Origin: Ampelocalamus luodianensis
Lineage: Eukaryota > Streptophyta > Magnoliopsida > Poales > Poaceae
Assembly (NCBI GenBank): GCA_036346255.1
Contig: CM070623.1
Coordinates: forward strand, 4,320,407 to 4,384,406
DNA: 64,000 nucleotides
Direction of reading: 5' to 3'
Part shown: positions 35,116 through 47,475 of the stretch, piece after piece
How positions within the stretch are numbered: the stretch's first letter is position 1
Layout of the letters: each line of letters starts with the position of its first letter
Program-made: the position numbers and the translations under genes
The notes under the pieces: model-generated
What the model saw: only the letters and a program-made list of their open reading frames with translations
Told to the model about the DNA's origin: nothing
The model's database searches: none

Positions 35116-35570
35116 ATGGAGGGTAAGGGAGTAGCAGGCATTGTTGCCTTGTGCATGCTCATGTTCCTGTCAGGCCAGCAACAGGTGGTAGCCATGTCAG
35201 TATTCTGCGCTTGCTACAAGCCATGCTACACTTTATGCAGGACAAGCATGCCCCGGTGGCTCTGTGTTCCTAGGTGTGCCACTATGTGCATCTCTCTCAA
35301 GGGAAAGGTGGCCGCCTCAACGTCGCTGGCCGACTGCGGCAAGATTTGTTTGATCTCCATCTGTGGCTCGGTCGCGACCGTATGACAACAATCTTACATT
35401 GATCTATTTATTTTTGTTCTTTTTGATGGGTCTCTCCCCTGAGCACGGATAGAAATGGTGTTTCCCCCGCTGATGGTGGTTCTTACATTACAATTGCAGA
35501 TACAAGTGGTGCTACAGCCTGTGTAGATGACTGCACCAAGAACCAGAGCCAGTACGCCAAGCACCTTTGA
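35116..35570 (+). CDS. Small cysteine-rich secreted peptide, thionin-like
   Basis: The ATG at 35116 opens a hydrophobic signal peptide (about 27 residues, core GIVALCMLMFLSG, ending VVAM). It is followed by a mature part with about ten cysteines, several in C-x-C or C-x3-C spacing, to about 35380. A second exon appears to follow an AATTGCAG acceptor at 35499, adding two cysteines and stopping at 35568. The exact donor is unclear: the obvious GT at 35381 gives the wrong phase, so the copy may be frameshifted. Grasses have clusters of thionin-like defence peptide genes with this signal-Cys-rich-acidic-tail plan. I call thionin-like from cysteine richness, length and two-exon layout, not from a full match. 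It lies isolated among retroelements. Confidence 0.5.
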
Positions 35571-36419
35571 AGAGCTGGTTGATGATGGCGTCATGGGATT
35601 AGGGTATTAAGCGGTGATGACGTGGGATGATAATAATAATAAAAGAATTAGCCTGTGCAAATGTTCAACCTATTTTGGCTTTGTGCAAGTTCGTAAAATT
35701 ATTTTCTTTCCTTTTATACAAACCGACACCTAGAATATGTCACACAAAATAATTGCTAATCTCTTATGATTCGCAACCCTTTGTGAGTTGTTATAATAAA
35801 TTTTGGCACATCGATATGTGACCATTTATGCACCGCATTCAAGGTTTTTCTGACATGACTGCATGAGCTGGTATGCATGCAATACTAATAAGGCTTTGAC
35901 AAGTCTGCTGGCTATATGCTTGAGGATTGAGATAGTTATATACTGCAAAGAAAATCACACAACATACTATATCCATCCCTCTAAAACAAAAGGAAAAATC
36001 ATCCGAACAATAAGCACCAGATTGATTTTAAGATCGGTCAAGTCAAGATTACCTGATCCTATGAAGCGCTGCAATCCTTTGTAGGTTGTATGCAAGAGAT
36101 GATTCTACAGAATCCAGAACTCCATATAGCTAGAACTAAAACAAACAAGAAGTACAGTTTAAGTGTTTTGATCATTATCACAATTGTAATAAAAAATTCC
36201 CATTACACAAGGAAGAAAAGCTGCAAAATGGTTATTCCAAAAGGGCTTATACATTTTTGTTCAGTTTTGTTTAACGGGGTATAGATTGAGATCTATTATT
36301 AGTGATACACAATGGGTCAATGATCAAATACATATTCAGCTGATTGGTCTTCCATTTTTGATCAATAAAGGTTAACTAGCACAATTACGCATCTGAATTT
36401 AATAAAATCAGAAAATACC

Positions 36420-37640
36420 TGTCGACGATCGAGTCGCCGATCTTACAAAAATAAAACAGAGGAAAATGACATAGGATTCCTTGGGATAGAATGGGACTGC
36501 TCTTTATTGATATGAACTGGCTATTACAGGGGGTGCCTACTACCAGGCGGTGGACTAATCCTAATTACTTGAGCGTAATGCTTGCTATGCAAATCGTCTA
36601 TTGATCTTCTGAATTGGGATCCTCCCTCTCCACCATTTGTGTCCTCCTTTAAGTAGTTGATGAAGTGATGGCAGTTACTCCTGGAGAAGACGTTTGTTGA
36701 GAAGCATCACGACTGGTCGGAGCGAGGCGGTGGCTGATGAATTATCAACTACCACACGGTTGAATATCTATGAGATGCTTAACCGTGTGGTAGTCATTGT
36801 CAGTGTCTTAGGATCACGTATCGTCATGTGGTATGGAACATACACATGTGTTCCATTCATCATAGGTAAGGAATATACCTAGAGTTAGATCCGGATATCA
36901 GTTCATATCTATTACAAGCAGCTACCTAGTCGGAGACTAGGTGCAGGACCTTGTCCGACCAGGTACCCATTATATAACCTCTGGAATCCTTACGACTAGG
37001 AAGGTTGTTAGCCTTAGGGATTACGACCATGAAGACATATGATCTTTTATTATGTATTAAAGGAATACATAGAGATTTTAATCCTCGTCAGCTAGCCCCC
37101 AAACTACTTTAAAGGAATATATTGTGTGAACACTTTCTTCCAATGAAGTCGTATTGGGCAGACCCTCAACTAATGTCGTGCCATACGAGATGATCCGTAT
37201 TCACTTGAAAGTTGAGAACTTGCATTGGAAACCGAAGAGTCTTCTGTCGGTTTGGTTTTTGCTCTTATCCTTCTCAACTCTACCACAAGCTGAAGGCTAT
37301 AAGTAACCCTTAGAAGATAGATATTGAGAGAAAAATTCATTCACAAGAATCCTAAGCTTGCTTAATGCCGCTCCCTCTTATAATGTTTCTTCCTCAAACC
37401 TTTTCAAGTTCGAGTAGATGAACTATAGTCGTTCTATAGAGTTAGAGATGGGATTCATATTCTCAAAGCCCATATTGCCTTGGTATCTTTTAGTAAGACA
37501 AAATTCATGGGACAAATTGACTTTTCGACCACCTTTGCAAGACCTAAATCCATGGGAGGTGACCTCAAGGTGGTCAGAGAATCAATTTGGTCTATGGATT
37601 TTGTTTTTACGGTGAATATGGCCTTCAAAGATTAGGTGAG
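36420..37640 (+). repeat. Repeat related to the left part of the 9.3-10.5 kb element
   Basis: Shares several short landmarks with 9281-10500 in the same order: CGATCTTAC near the start, a TTATTGATAT/TATTACA segment, and TCCTCGTCAGCTAGCCCCCA (compare TCCTCGTCATCTAGCCCCCC). It also shares scattered CTTACGAC/TTACGACC motifs. Probably the promoter-side part of another such element. A perfect 14-base inverted repeat is at 36748-36794. No coding part follows. Confidence 0.4.
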
Positions 37641-37771
37641 CACTTCACTGTCTATGATGTGTAACCTCCAATCAAGACTAGTGTTTATATCAAGAGGAAT
37701 ATGTGAAATCGGCGCTTACCAGGTTACATATACCCTGCCTCCTTCTACCAGAGATCGACTTCGACCATTCT

Positions 37772-40258
37772 TGTAATATCCCATTCAAATATAAAACATA
37801 TAAGTGACTAGTACTAAAATTAAATATAATTAGAAAGGAAAAATTCAGAATTTTGGAGGAGTTTTAAAACTTGGGCCTTTGGCCCATAGCTCTTTGGGCC
37901 CATGTGAGGGGATCTAAACCCTAGCACCCTCAAGTACTTAGCACGCCCAGGGGTACTGTAGCACCACCGTCACTATAGCACGACGCTACTGTAGCACGCC
38001 CTCTCCTCCATGATGGTGCCCCCTCTCCTCTGGTTCTTCTCCATTGTTGTCGGCCATAAGGAAGAGGAAAGAGAGGGAAGAAGAGAGGAGAAGAAAGAGG
38101 AAGAAGGAGTTCTTCGTGGGGGCTCTCCAGTGAGTCATTCGTGTCTTCTAGGGTAATATTCCCAATCCTCGCTGTTAGTTTAAGTATTTTCGAGGAGATG
38201 ATGTCGTTTAGTGATTCATTGATCCTGCTGAGATTGAGTCGGTATTCTGCAATCGTCTTGTTCGGTAAATTAGGTCTTGTTCAGGGCGAAATGAGAGGTT
38301 TGGGCCTCCTAGCGTTATGTTGGTAATTGCGTGGGCTTTCTAGAAAGTATTAATTTGCAATTTTTGGTTGGATAATGAATCAGTTATGATTTTTGTAAGT
38401 CTGGGTGCTTATTCAGTTTTTGGATTCGGGCAACGAGCATAGTTCTGCGAATTAGGGTCTACAAATGGACGAATTTGGTTAGTGGATCTCCATGAGTCAT
38501 GTAGATAACTTTATGATGTTTTCAGGGAGATCAAGTTAATAATTTTTGGACATTAAGAACGAAAGATATGAATTTTTGAAGTTAATGTTGTAGTCTATCC
38601 TTCTGTTGTGGACAGTAGAGAAGACTAGTCTGTTAGCAACCATTGTTGCACAATGGGGAAAATTGTAATAAATTTATTGAGGGAGCTAATTCTCTGTAGT
38701 TTCCAGATTGTCTTAGAATAGTGGGTTTGGATGTACCAATTAAAATATACAAAATTCCTAAGTTGGTAGTACCGAAGATGACATAACTGTCTTCGGAGTT
38801 AAAAACAAAGACTTAGATGGAATAATTTGATCTTTTGGTCACCCAAGGAGTCGTAGATATGCATGTGTAGATTGCAAGGAATTTGGGTTTGTTACTTTTG
38901 GAGTTTTTACTCAAAAGTTATGGTTTTTCTTTGATGGCTATCTGTTTGAACAGACTGGTATTTGGAGTGTATCGGTAAAGTTTCAGGTTGCGAATAGGAG
39001 CGATTGATTTCATTTTGTTTCATTATTGTGCTGAGTACTTTTGAATGGTATTCTTAGTATACTTTACGGTTGCCAGGTGGTGGTGAGAACCGGGGTTAGA
39101 GTCTTCCCGTCGTCGTCATCTGTCTCACTGTTGAGGCAAGTGCAAGAAGTGTAGGGTGAATTGTGATGCTATATTCATGATAATTGACATGGTTTACTTA
39201 TGAAAGTATATCTATGATATTGCTGATGATTATTATTCTTTCATGTTGAATTGAGAATATGAAGTTCTTTGCATCATGGCATTCGTTCCTGAATCTTGGA
39301 CTACGTGGTAGCCAAGTATTGTTTCTTTTGAGGTCCCCGTCATACATTGGATGGGCATGAGATCCCCATCATGTATTGGACGGGCATGGGTCCCCACACT
39401 CATGGAAGTGTGGGCTTGAGGTCCCTGTGCCTGAGGGTACAGGCTTGAGTATGCATCGATGGATGCACTACTCCGCATTACTGGTAATTGCAAAGAAGGA
39501 AGAAATAGCATTCTTGACATATGCATTGCATGCAAGCATAAGAGATTTATTTATGGTTCCTTGCTGATGTTCATATGAGGTTTTGGTATCTTCATTGGTT
39601 GGTTGTGAAGTTTTGTTTATTATCACTGTTGTACTTTGCTAAGTCATGGACTCACGTTTATTGTTATTGTCCTTTTTAGGTACCTCTTGAGGCAGTGACA
39701 TGCATGGGAAGGGGTAGTTTTGATGCACTTCACACTTAACCACTCATGGCAAATAAATTACCTTATTTACCTAAAACCTCCTGTTCATGCTATTTCCTTT
39801 AGTTTCAAAACGTGTTCGTCCTTCGTGGTGGTTGATTCACTTGTAATCGTGGTAGCCAAGGTTTATCATGGATGTTTCTATTATGCTTTTAAGACTCAGT
39901 TATTGATTTATTTAGTTCAATTTGATAGGGTAAATTGAATGATTTGATTAGTCTTACATCTTCATGATTTCATATGAATATTGATGATTTAGACTTAACT
40001 GTTAAAGAACTGCTCTCATTGTGTAGCATAGTCGTTTTTTTTTGGTTGAGAAATAGCAAGATTCATGCCTAGATTATTATTAGTTGATAGGTAGTATTAT
40101 TTAACTTGATTATACTGTAACTTGTGCTAGTTCCTGTGATTAGAATTAAATCATTCATTGTGTATGTCTTGCTGAATTTGTATTATTAAATTGAATAAAG
40201 TGTTTCTGTAAGGTGGTTTAGTAGCATTCTAGGCTCTATGTTGGGTTGGGGTGTTACA
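37772..40258 (+). repeat. 5' LTR of a non-autonomous gypsy element
   Basis: Starts TGTAATATCCCATTC and ends GGGTTGGGGTGTTACA, two bases before a tRNA-Met primer site. About 2.49 kb. Degenerate 30-40 base repeats around 39330-39430 (GGTCCCC...GGGCATG units) match the style of those at 41690-41880 in the related minus-strand LTR. The element's internal part (40273-41096 and 43517-about 44240) has no gag or pol frame that I recognise. Confidence 0.85.
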
Positions 40259-40260
40259 GT

Positions 40261-40272
40261 TGGTATCAGAGC
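40261..40272 (+). promoter_or_regulatory. Primer-binding site, initiator tRNA-Met
   Basis: TGGTATCAGAGC, two bases after the LTR end at 40258. It confirms plus orientation and the LTR boundary. Confidence 0.92.
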
Positions 40273-43200
40273 AGACTTTAGGTCCGTGGTAATCGAATAA
40301 TTAAATTGACACACTGTGCATAGTAAGATGGGAATGTGTCCAGCATTGCATTTACGTTTTTGTTATGTCACTTTGAGCATTGCTATTATGAATTGATTAT
40401 GAATGCTTATGATTTGAGTAATATGATAGTTATGTGTGATGATAGTTGTTGAGAGGTTGAGGTCGTGGTTGTGGCCCTAGGCTTTGCCAGGCTGCACCAC
40501 CGTTCGTGATATGGGAATAGGGAAGTAGCTACCTTGATTACCATAGTTACAGGTGTTGACGGTGAGTTTCTTTAGAGAAGTTGTTCTTTTCTTAAGCTTG
40601 ATTTAGGCCAATTCTGGGTATAGTTGCGGTTGTTGAATTTTCTTGGGATATTGGTTACATGGCAGTTGTTGGAATTTCACTTGGTCTCCATTTATGTTAT
40701 GGAGCAATTATTGGCTCTTCCAACTGTTGAGATGCTTTTGCTACTTGTAAACATTGTTTATTAGTGAGCTTGATATTTCCATGGTTGTTCTGTTTTTCTT
40801 ATTAGAAAACATGACTCGTTTATTCATTTGATATTTTGGGCAAAGAAAGTTTTATGTTGTAAGTTCATTAAAATGTGAGAGCTTTGACTTTATATATTTA
40901 TTTTGGATTATTTCAGATGTTAAAGTTTAATGTCTCTCTTTTCTAAAAGATGTTAAAACCTTTTAGTGATGTCTTGTCATGCTTGACTAAGATGTTTTAA
41001 TTAAATGAATTAATTGTTAAGGTATGAGCTATCAAGTCGGATCTGTAGCGTGGTGCATGATTAGTCTTAGTCCAGATCCTTGGGGTTGAAGTTGCTTGTA
41101 ACACCTTGGCTATGCGGAAGCCAAGATGTTACCTAAAAGACTAACATACTACAACATTACGGGATAATTTCAACAATATCTCATCTAATAACATTTAAAG
41201 ATCAACATCTAATAGAACGAATGCAGGAATTTAATCTGTAATCAACAACATATCACAAATTCTAAATATCCAAGCATACTGAGACAAATCAGATAATCCT
41301 ATCAATAAACTATTCAAGGATCACATGCATTTATTGAATCAACCAATATCATAGTGAAGGATAACATCAACCATCATACTTCATTTATTACAATCCAAAG
41401 TTTAACGAATGAAAGGAAAGAACAAGTTCATATAAATAAAAGTGAATAGTGTGAAGTGAATGCAGTATTCGTGTCTATTCCCTCCCAAGAATGCTGTCAT
41501 CAGTGTTCACCTAAAATAAATAAACACAGGCAAGAATGAGTCCATGACTCAGCAAGTACAATAGAATCATAAGAACAATACTAAATAAGAGCGTAAACAT
41601 CGCATTATAGAATATGAATGTAGAATGACAGAAATTAAATGAATGCATGAAATGCATAATCTTCTCTTCTGCTTATACCGGTATAGCTAGTGATACACCC
41701 GTCGGTATTCACTCAGGCCTGCATTATACAAAATGCGGGGATCCAAGGCCCATATGAAGAATGTTTCGTAACGGGGATCCAATTTTGCCCACATTGAAAT
41801 GGTGGGTCTTACGTGCCCATACTGGATTTGATGGGTCTTTACATCCCACTCCCGTGGGGGGTTCATGAACATATGTTTGATGAATGAATATGAATATGGA
41901 AATCATAATATCATGAAACATGGATTTACATATGTAGAAAGAACAAGAATCATTGAAATCTATCCATAAATCATAGAATGAAATAATAGCATGAACGACA
42001 AGCAAACAACAATCATCAACAATATGAATCACAAGGTACTTGCCTTCCGCGCTACGAAGCATTAAGAGGCAAGGAGGATGCCACTAAATTTGAACTCCCT
42101 CCTCCTACACAATTTAATTACTTGAATAAGAAACCACGTGAATAAGACGCTACTCACAACGCTTACTCTCATCTTCCTAAACTCAAGGTTCATATAAATG
42201 TTCTATCCAATTTAACCGACAGTCTAGCAGGATGATAAACTAGACAGCGGTACTAAAAACATCATATCTTTTGCTCTGAGACTCGAAAAGGAGTGATCTC
42301 AGATCCTATGGAAAGGTAAGGATATCCTCCATAAAAGTATAGTTGGCTGAATACTCTAATTCGGCCAACAACTTAGGCTAACATTCAGATGAAAGTCTAA
42401 TACATAATCTGTATAGCAGAATTGAACAGCAGTAGTATAAATTTCATAACTTTTGATTAGATTAACCAAAATCCAAGATTCTTATCCTTCTATAAATCTA
42501 AGAACATAACCATCAAAAGTATAGTTGGCATGATACTCAGATTTTGCCTTTAACAAAATGTGGCACACATGTCAAATCTACTGTCAGAACCCGACATACA
42601 ATCTGGATAGTCAAATTGAAACGTACATAACTTTTGTTCTACAAATCCAAAAAAGGTGTTCTTTAACAATCCTGAAAGTTGATGGAATTATCTAAAGAAT
42701 TCATTTTGGGCAACATTTCTGAATCAACTCCTAACATAATTATATTTTAATAAACAAAGTGATTGTTAATTCTCGTCCAACTTTTGGGACAACAGAAAAT
42801 AATTCATCATAGCTTTTAAACCATAACTCGGAATTGAGTGATCTTTGAGTCTATGCAAAGCTGAGAACGAAACCCACATAACTCTAGGAGATGAGATCCT
42901 CTAATTCGGATTGTAAACACATGAAAACAGTCGCACAATAAACTAGATAGAATCTGATTTACTCGCAGTAGGACTTCGATCCACTAAACATAATCGATTT
43001 CGCATCTACTATGATCCAACTAGTGAAGAACATCGATTGTTACCCTTGTAGAACCACAGGAGATTAATGATAAAATTCCACGAAGAAGACCTCCTTCCTC
43101 TCCCTCGTACTTCCTTCCTTTCGGCCAACTAGCCCGCAAACTCCCTCCTCCTTCCTTCGCGAAGACCAGTAGCAGGGAGGGGCAGCTCCAAGAGGAAGAT

Positions 43201-44240
43201 GGCTAGCACCAAGGGCGGGGCGACGCCCACAATAGGAGGGTGGCGGCTTGGGGCAGGAGGAAAGGGGAGGTGGCGGCTAGGGGAAGGAAAAGGGGGAGGG
43301 GCGGCTGCCTTAGGGTTGAAGGGAAGGGGGGTGGCGGCTTGGGCTTGGGCTCCCTTGGGGCACCACTTCCTCTTCTAGCCTATACAAGGCTGGCCACCAG
43401 GATGCCCTAGCCTAGGCCAGAGGCCCATGTCCCAAAGTTTCCCCTAAAATCTGAAATTCTAATTAAAATTCCTCTCCTGAATAATATTCTATCCAATTGT
43501 AATTCGGGATATTACATTGATTAACTTGATGTTGTCATAGAGTAATTACCTGATGAGTAGTGACTAAGAGAATGTCTATACCTAAATGGAGTCAGAAGGG
43601 TTACTAAAAGTATGGAACATTGATGAACTAGTTTGATCACTATGGGTGATAAATTTGGTAAGCTTTTTGGGTAGATTGGATTTGGGGGTCTCAACGTGTT
43701 AGTCTAACCCTTTGGGATGGTTGTGTCTAGAAGGTGTCAGATTATTGTCATAATGGCTATTAAACTTAGAGTTATCTTTATGGATATGTACTGATCATAT
43801 GTAACTGCTAGGTGCAATTATTATGTATCGAAGTATGGTGTTGAGTATCCCTAAGAGGTGAACTGATGGGATGTAATTGGGATCTATGTTTACATGATGG
43901 TGGAGTGGTAGGATAATAGTATATTTTGATGAGAAGGTTGATCATTAAAATTGTTTAGTTTGCTAAACCTGTTGGATTACTTGATCTCAATGGATTAATT
44001 TAAATGTGTAGGAAGGGAGAGATAAGGATGTATTTGAGTGTTGTCTTAGTGGATAATAATCTGAACATTTTCTTTATTTGGCTACTTGATGATCCTATAT
44101 TTGCTAGTGGGAATGCAAATAGAGAAATGACTATAAATTCTTCCATGACTGAATAATCGTTAAATGTCTAGGATGATTGCTAGATTGGATTGGTGCGCAC
44201 TAAATTGATGTTGAGCTTTGCTAATAGGTTAATGATTGGA
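40273..44240 (+). mobile_element. Internal region of the non-autonomous gypsy element, split by a solo LTR
   Basis: Two AT-rich, non-coding pieces flank the minus-strand solo LTR at 41097-43516. No CCHC motif, aspartic protease or reverse transcriptase block is visible in either strand of these pieces. Mobilisation would have required enzymes from another element. The 3' end and second LTR are not found. Confidence 0.55.
41097..43516 (-). repeat. Solo LTR, minus strand, with near-perfect target duplication
   Basis: The right end, read inverted, starts TGTAATATCCCGAATTAC and the left end is the inverted GGTGTTACA. Flanks are TTGCT (left) and TTGAT (right), one mismatch from a 5-bp duplication. 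It is related to the LTR at 37772-40258 but clearly diverged, so they are not the two ends of one element. Confidence 0.8.
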
Positions 44241-44242
44241 AT

Positions 44243-44560
44243 TTAAGGGTGATCTATATATGTGTATTTTACAAGGATAACCTGGGCAGCATGCCCTTGG
44301 AACTTACCCAGTACGATATTAGGTGCTTCCTGAGCTTCTTCCAGAGTGACGTGATTGATACGGCCTTTGACCACAGACTGCGGTACTCCTCTGGCTTGAC
44401 TGGTACCCTGAGGTGCTCCTTGGTTGATGCTTGGCGCTGGTGTCTTGGTGGGTGTAGCTCCAAGATTGAAGCGAATAGGCATCATGGTTCCCTTCTGAGG
44501 GCAATTGTTGGCAAAATGTCCTGGATCTCGATAGGTATAGCAAACTCTAGCTCCAGTTTG
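44243..44560 (-). pseudogene. Gypsy gag/protease fragment
   Basis: Contains a zinc knuckle with its second Cys changed to Tyr (CYTYRDPGHFANNC, in the frame just upstream). It then has a Pro/Thr/Gln-rich linker and GRINHVTLEEAQEAPNIVLG. The last block matches the start of the protease region of the Tekay-like element at 59687 (MNHVTAEEAQDASGVLMG). It breaks off before the aspartic protease active site. Confidence 0.7.
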
Positions 44561-45059
44561 CTAGTTGCCTCCTGGATTAGGGTTGATGGTCGCAGGGTTG
44601 CGAAAGTTCCGAGCAACCAGACGAGGTGCTGAAGTAGGTGCAGGTGTCCTGAATGAATTATGTGGCAGAAAACGAGTGAACTGCTGAGGGACTGTTCTCA
44701 CCTTCTGCTGAGGCTGATGACTCCCTTACTGAGCCATTAGTTCCGGAACCACTGCCAGCAACGTGACGAGTCTGAACTATCCGGTGAAAGCCCTCATGGG
44801 TTAGATAACGTAGCAAGCATAAGTTAATTTTAAAATTGGACAGGGGGTAAGTTAAACCCAACAAACACAGCACAAAGACATCAACTGAAATACTTATATA
44901 TTAATTTAGGGTCCTAGCATGGCTGCAACAAATACCTAAGGGGCTTTTGCAGCTCATACTACACACATGAAATATGAACGAACCTAAACACGCAAACTAC
45001 CGCCTAGAGGGTGACACTCCTAAACTTAAACTGACACGACTCCGACACACTAAGCCTCA

Positions 45060-45485
45060 ACTAACTAGAACTAAACCTTAGTGAACTTAGTCACTGAGGT
45101 AACCTCCCCAGCCACGGTGGTGCTCCCTCCTGCTATAGACACGAAACTAGCGGGCATCCCGCAACCGGTCTTGATGCCCGGGTGAGTGCAGCGAGAACAG
45201 GTGTCCTTTGTGCTGGCATGATTGGCTCCTCTGGCTCTTTGGGATCTTCCTCTGGATCCTCGGGTTCTTCTGGCTCTTCAGGGTCTTCCTCGGGCTCATG
45301 TTGGTCGTACAGTGCTTCCTCCAACATTGCGAACCTCTCTTCCACCATCTGTAGTGTCACTCTAGCTCGGTGGCCACCAACTCCAAGGATTCTTCCCGTG
45401 TAGCGGCGAACTGGGCAAGGTGCACCACTGTAACATTGTGTTCTCCATCTATAGATAGATCGTGAGCGGGGAGATCCACGGCGGA
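45060..45485 (-). pseudogene. Gypsy leader/upstream frame with acidic repeat
   Basis: A frame including MVEERFAMLEEALYDQHEPE, followed by about 30 residues of E, P and D repeats (PEEPEDPEED type). In a neighbouring frame HLAQFAATREESLELVATEL precedes it, suggesting one coiled-coil protein broken by a frameshift. It lies upstream (minus sense) of the gag fragment at 44243-44560. It is probably the leader-region protein of the same dead element. Confidence 0.4.
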
Positions 45486-46085
45486 TGTAACAGCCCTAAT
45501 TTTAAGGAATAGTAATAAGATGCTTTATGAACAGTAATAAGATACTGTTTATATCATTACTGTTCATACCATTACTGTTCATATTTGAAATTGGATGTGT
45601 GTTACAGTCTAAAACCTTTCTTTTATAATCAAAATTCAAAAATTGTTGAAGCTTCAAAAGAAAATACCAATTAATGTTGGTATTTTGACTAGGGAGTATT
45701 TTTATTAAAGGCCATATGAATTATCTTGGTCAAAAATAATTTTTGTGAAATTTTTAGAAATTATTTTGACCTTTATGAAAATAGGTGGTTTTAAATAAAC
45801 CTATTCGGGTTAATTGAAATAATTATGTATTTTAAAATGATAAACAGTGCATTTTCAAATTTTATTTGGGACATATATGCTCCCGGTAGCAACCTTGCAA
45901 AATTTCATATATTTATGAATTTATTTACTATTTTTAGAGGCCCAGTCAAACTTTTGGAATTTTAAAAGGAATTGGTCAACTCAGTTAGCACTGTAGCGAC
46001 CGAGCCAGGTGTTGAGTCCGGTCCGGCCGCACCCTCAATGAACGCGAGCCGTTGATCTCGAAGCTAACGGCCGAGATTGCAGAGC
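45486..46085 (+). repeat. Truncated LTR start (U3)
   Basis: Begins TGTAACAGCCCTAATTTT, like the solo LTR at 23562 (TGTCACAGCCCCAATTTC). It shares AAATTTTTAGAAATTATTTTGACC-type sequence and a CCxATTCGG segment. It has an inverted repeat of ATGAACAGTAAT (45527-45538) with ATTACTGTTCAT (45556-45567 and again 45571-45582). It stops near 46085, where MAP3K intron sequence resumes. This is the right edge of the retroelement cluster inside the CACTA element. Confidence 0.6.
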
Positions 46086-46175
46086 CTTATGAGCTATCCA
46101 TGTACCTAAATCAATCTCCATATATGATGATGTTATTATTTTTGTAAATGTGACATCTTAAACATGTTCTTGCAG

Positions 46176-47058
46176 CATCCATTTGTTACAGGAGAATTGG
46201 ATGACCTGTAGCCACTCAATCACACTACACACAAGGTTAGAATACTAGCATAATCTTATGTTGCCCGATCCACTTGTTTGACTTAATAATATCTTAACCT
46301 TTAAACAATGATATAGGAAACCTCAGTTAATGAGCTTCCTGCACATGATATGCTAAACGACTTGTAAGTGACTTCTGTAATTCCTGAGCAACTAGTCCAT
46401 TCGTTGTATTCTCCATCATCTCATTTTCCTTTTCTGTTTATGACTTTTCAACTTATTAAACTGCTTCCAGGGGTTTGAGTCATTCTGGCAACTAGTCCAC
46501 TATTAATTCCAACAGATCATCAAAAATCAGACCATTGTGTGAGGGTAGTTGTGATGACGATGACATCTGTAAGTTTGTTGACAAGGATGACTACCCAACA
46601 GTTGGATCTATAAGAATTTTGCTTCAGCTGCTGATTTTTTTAAGCATTTCATTTGAGCTTCTACTATGAGTTATTCTGCACACTTTGAAAATCACATTGT
46701 GAATCAACTACCTTATGTCCTTATGGTCGCTTTCCACTCCTGTCAATTCCAGAGCTAATCCTATGTTTGAACCAAGTGATGACTAGAAAACCGTGCAACT
46801 TTTATAATAGTTGCAGAAATTGCTACACTTGAAAAATCATGTCAGCATAACCGTATTTCTTTTCTAAATTTTTTTACTGATCTTCAAACTGTTTTTTGTT
46901 GTATAGCCTCATACCAGCGGTTCAGCTGTTGGAGTAGAGAACCGGATCATACATTAAATAGGATTGCTCGAGGAATGTTTGGAGGTTATGTTAACGCATC
47001 TGTCAGTGCTGATGGGAACTACTCTTCTCCGCTAGATGATGATTTCACACTATTTTAA
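46176..47058 (+). pseudogene. MAP3K (NPK1/ANP type) gene fragment, later exons
   Basis: Continues the kinase fragment that breaks off at 29248. Exon 9 (46176-46235) starts HPFVTGELDDL then a TAG stop. Exon 10 (46317-46363) reads ETSVNELPAHDMLND. Exon 11 (46471-about 46610) has GLSHSGN, a stop, then SSKIRPLCEGSCDDDD and FVDKDDYPTVGS. Exon 12 (about 46753-46786) reads NPMFEPSDD then a stop. Exon 13 (46907-47058) ends SADGNYSSPLDDDFTLF and a stop. Three stops sit where Trp or Gln codons are expected. These are the end of the kinase domain and the acidic region after it in NPK1-type kinases. The C-terminal regulatory part is absent. Confidence 0.85.
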
Positions 47059-47475
47059 TGTCAGCCATGGTCCAATTACATGTGGAAGCATACTTTGTTG
47101 CAAGTGGTGCATGTTGCCTTCTTTTCTCGAATGACTAACATGTAAGGGTTGCATTTTGATGTCTGAAACATTGCTGGTCATTTGTACTTCAGTATGCATA
47201 TGTGTTGTGCACTTGTGGTGCAAGAGTGGGTATTGTTTTTTTACTTTTTGGTAGTGTGATGTTTACACTTGGATATGTTGGTGCAAATGTGCCTCAAATA
47301 GTACTTGATGGTCTATTGGAAATACATGATATTGTTATGTTTATCTCCTGCATAAACTTTGTTTTGAGTGATAATGTGAATTCAGTGTCTTTGAATATAA
47401 ATAAGTATTTGAATAATGTATGTATATTTAGAAAAAATAAATAATAAATTCATTACCCCTAGTGTTCATGCCAAA

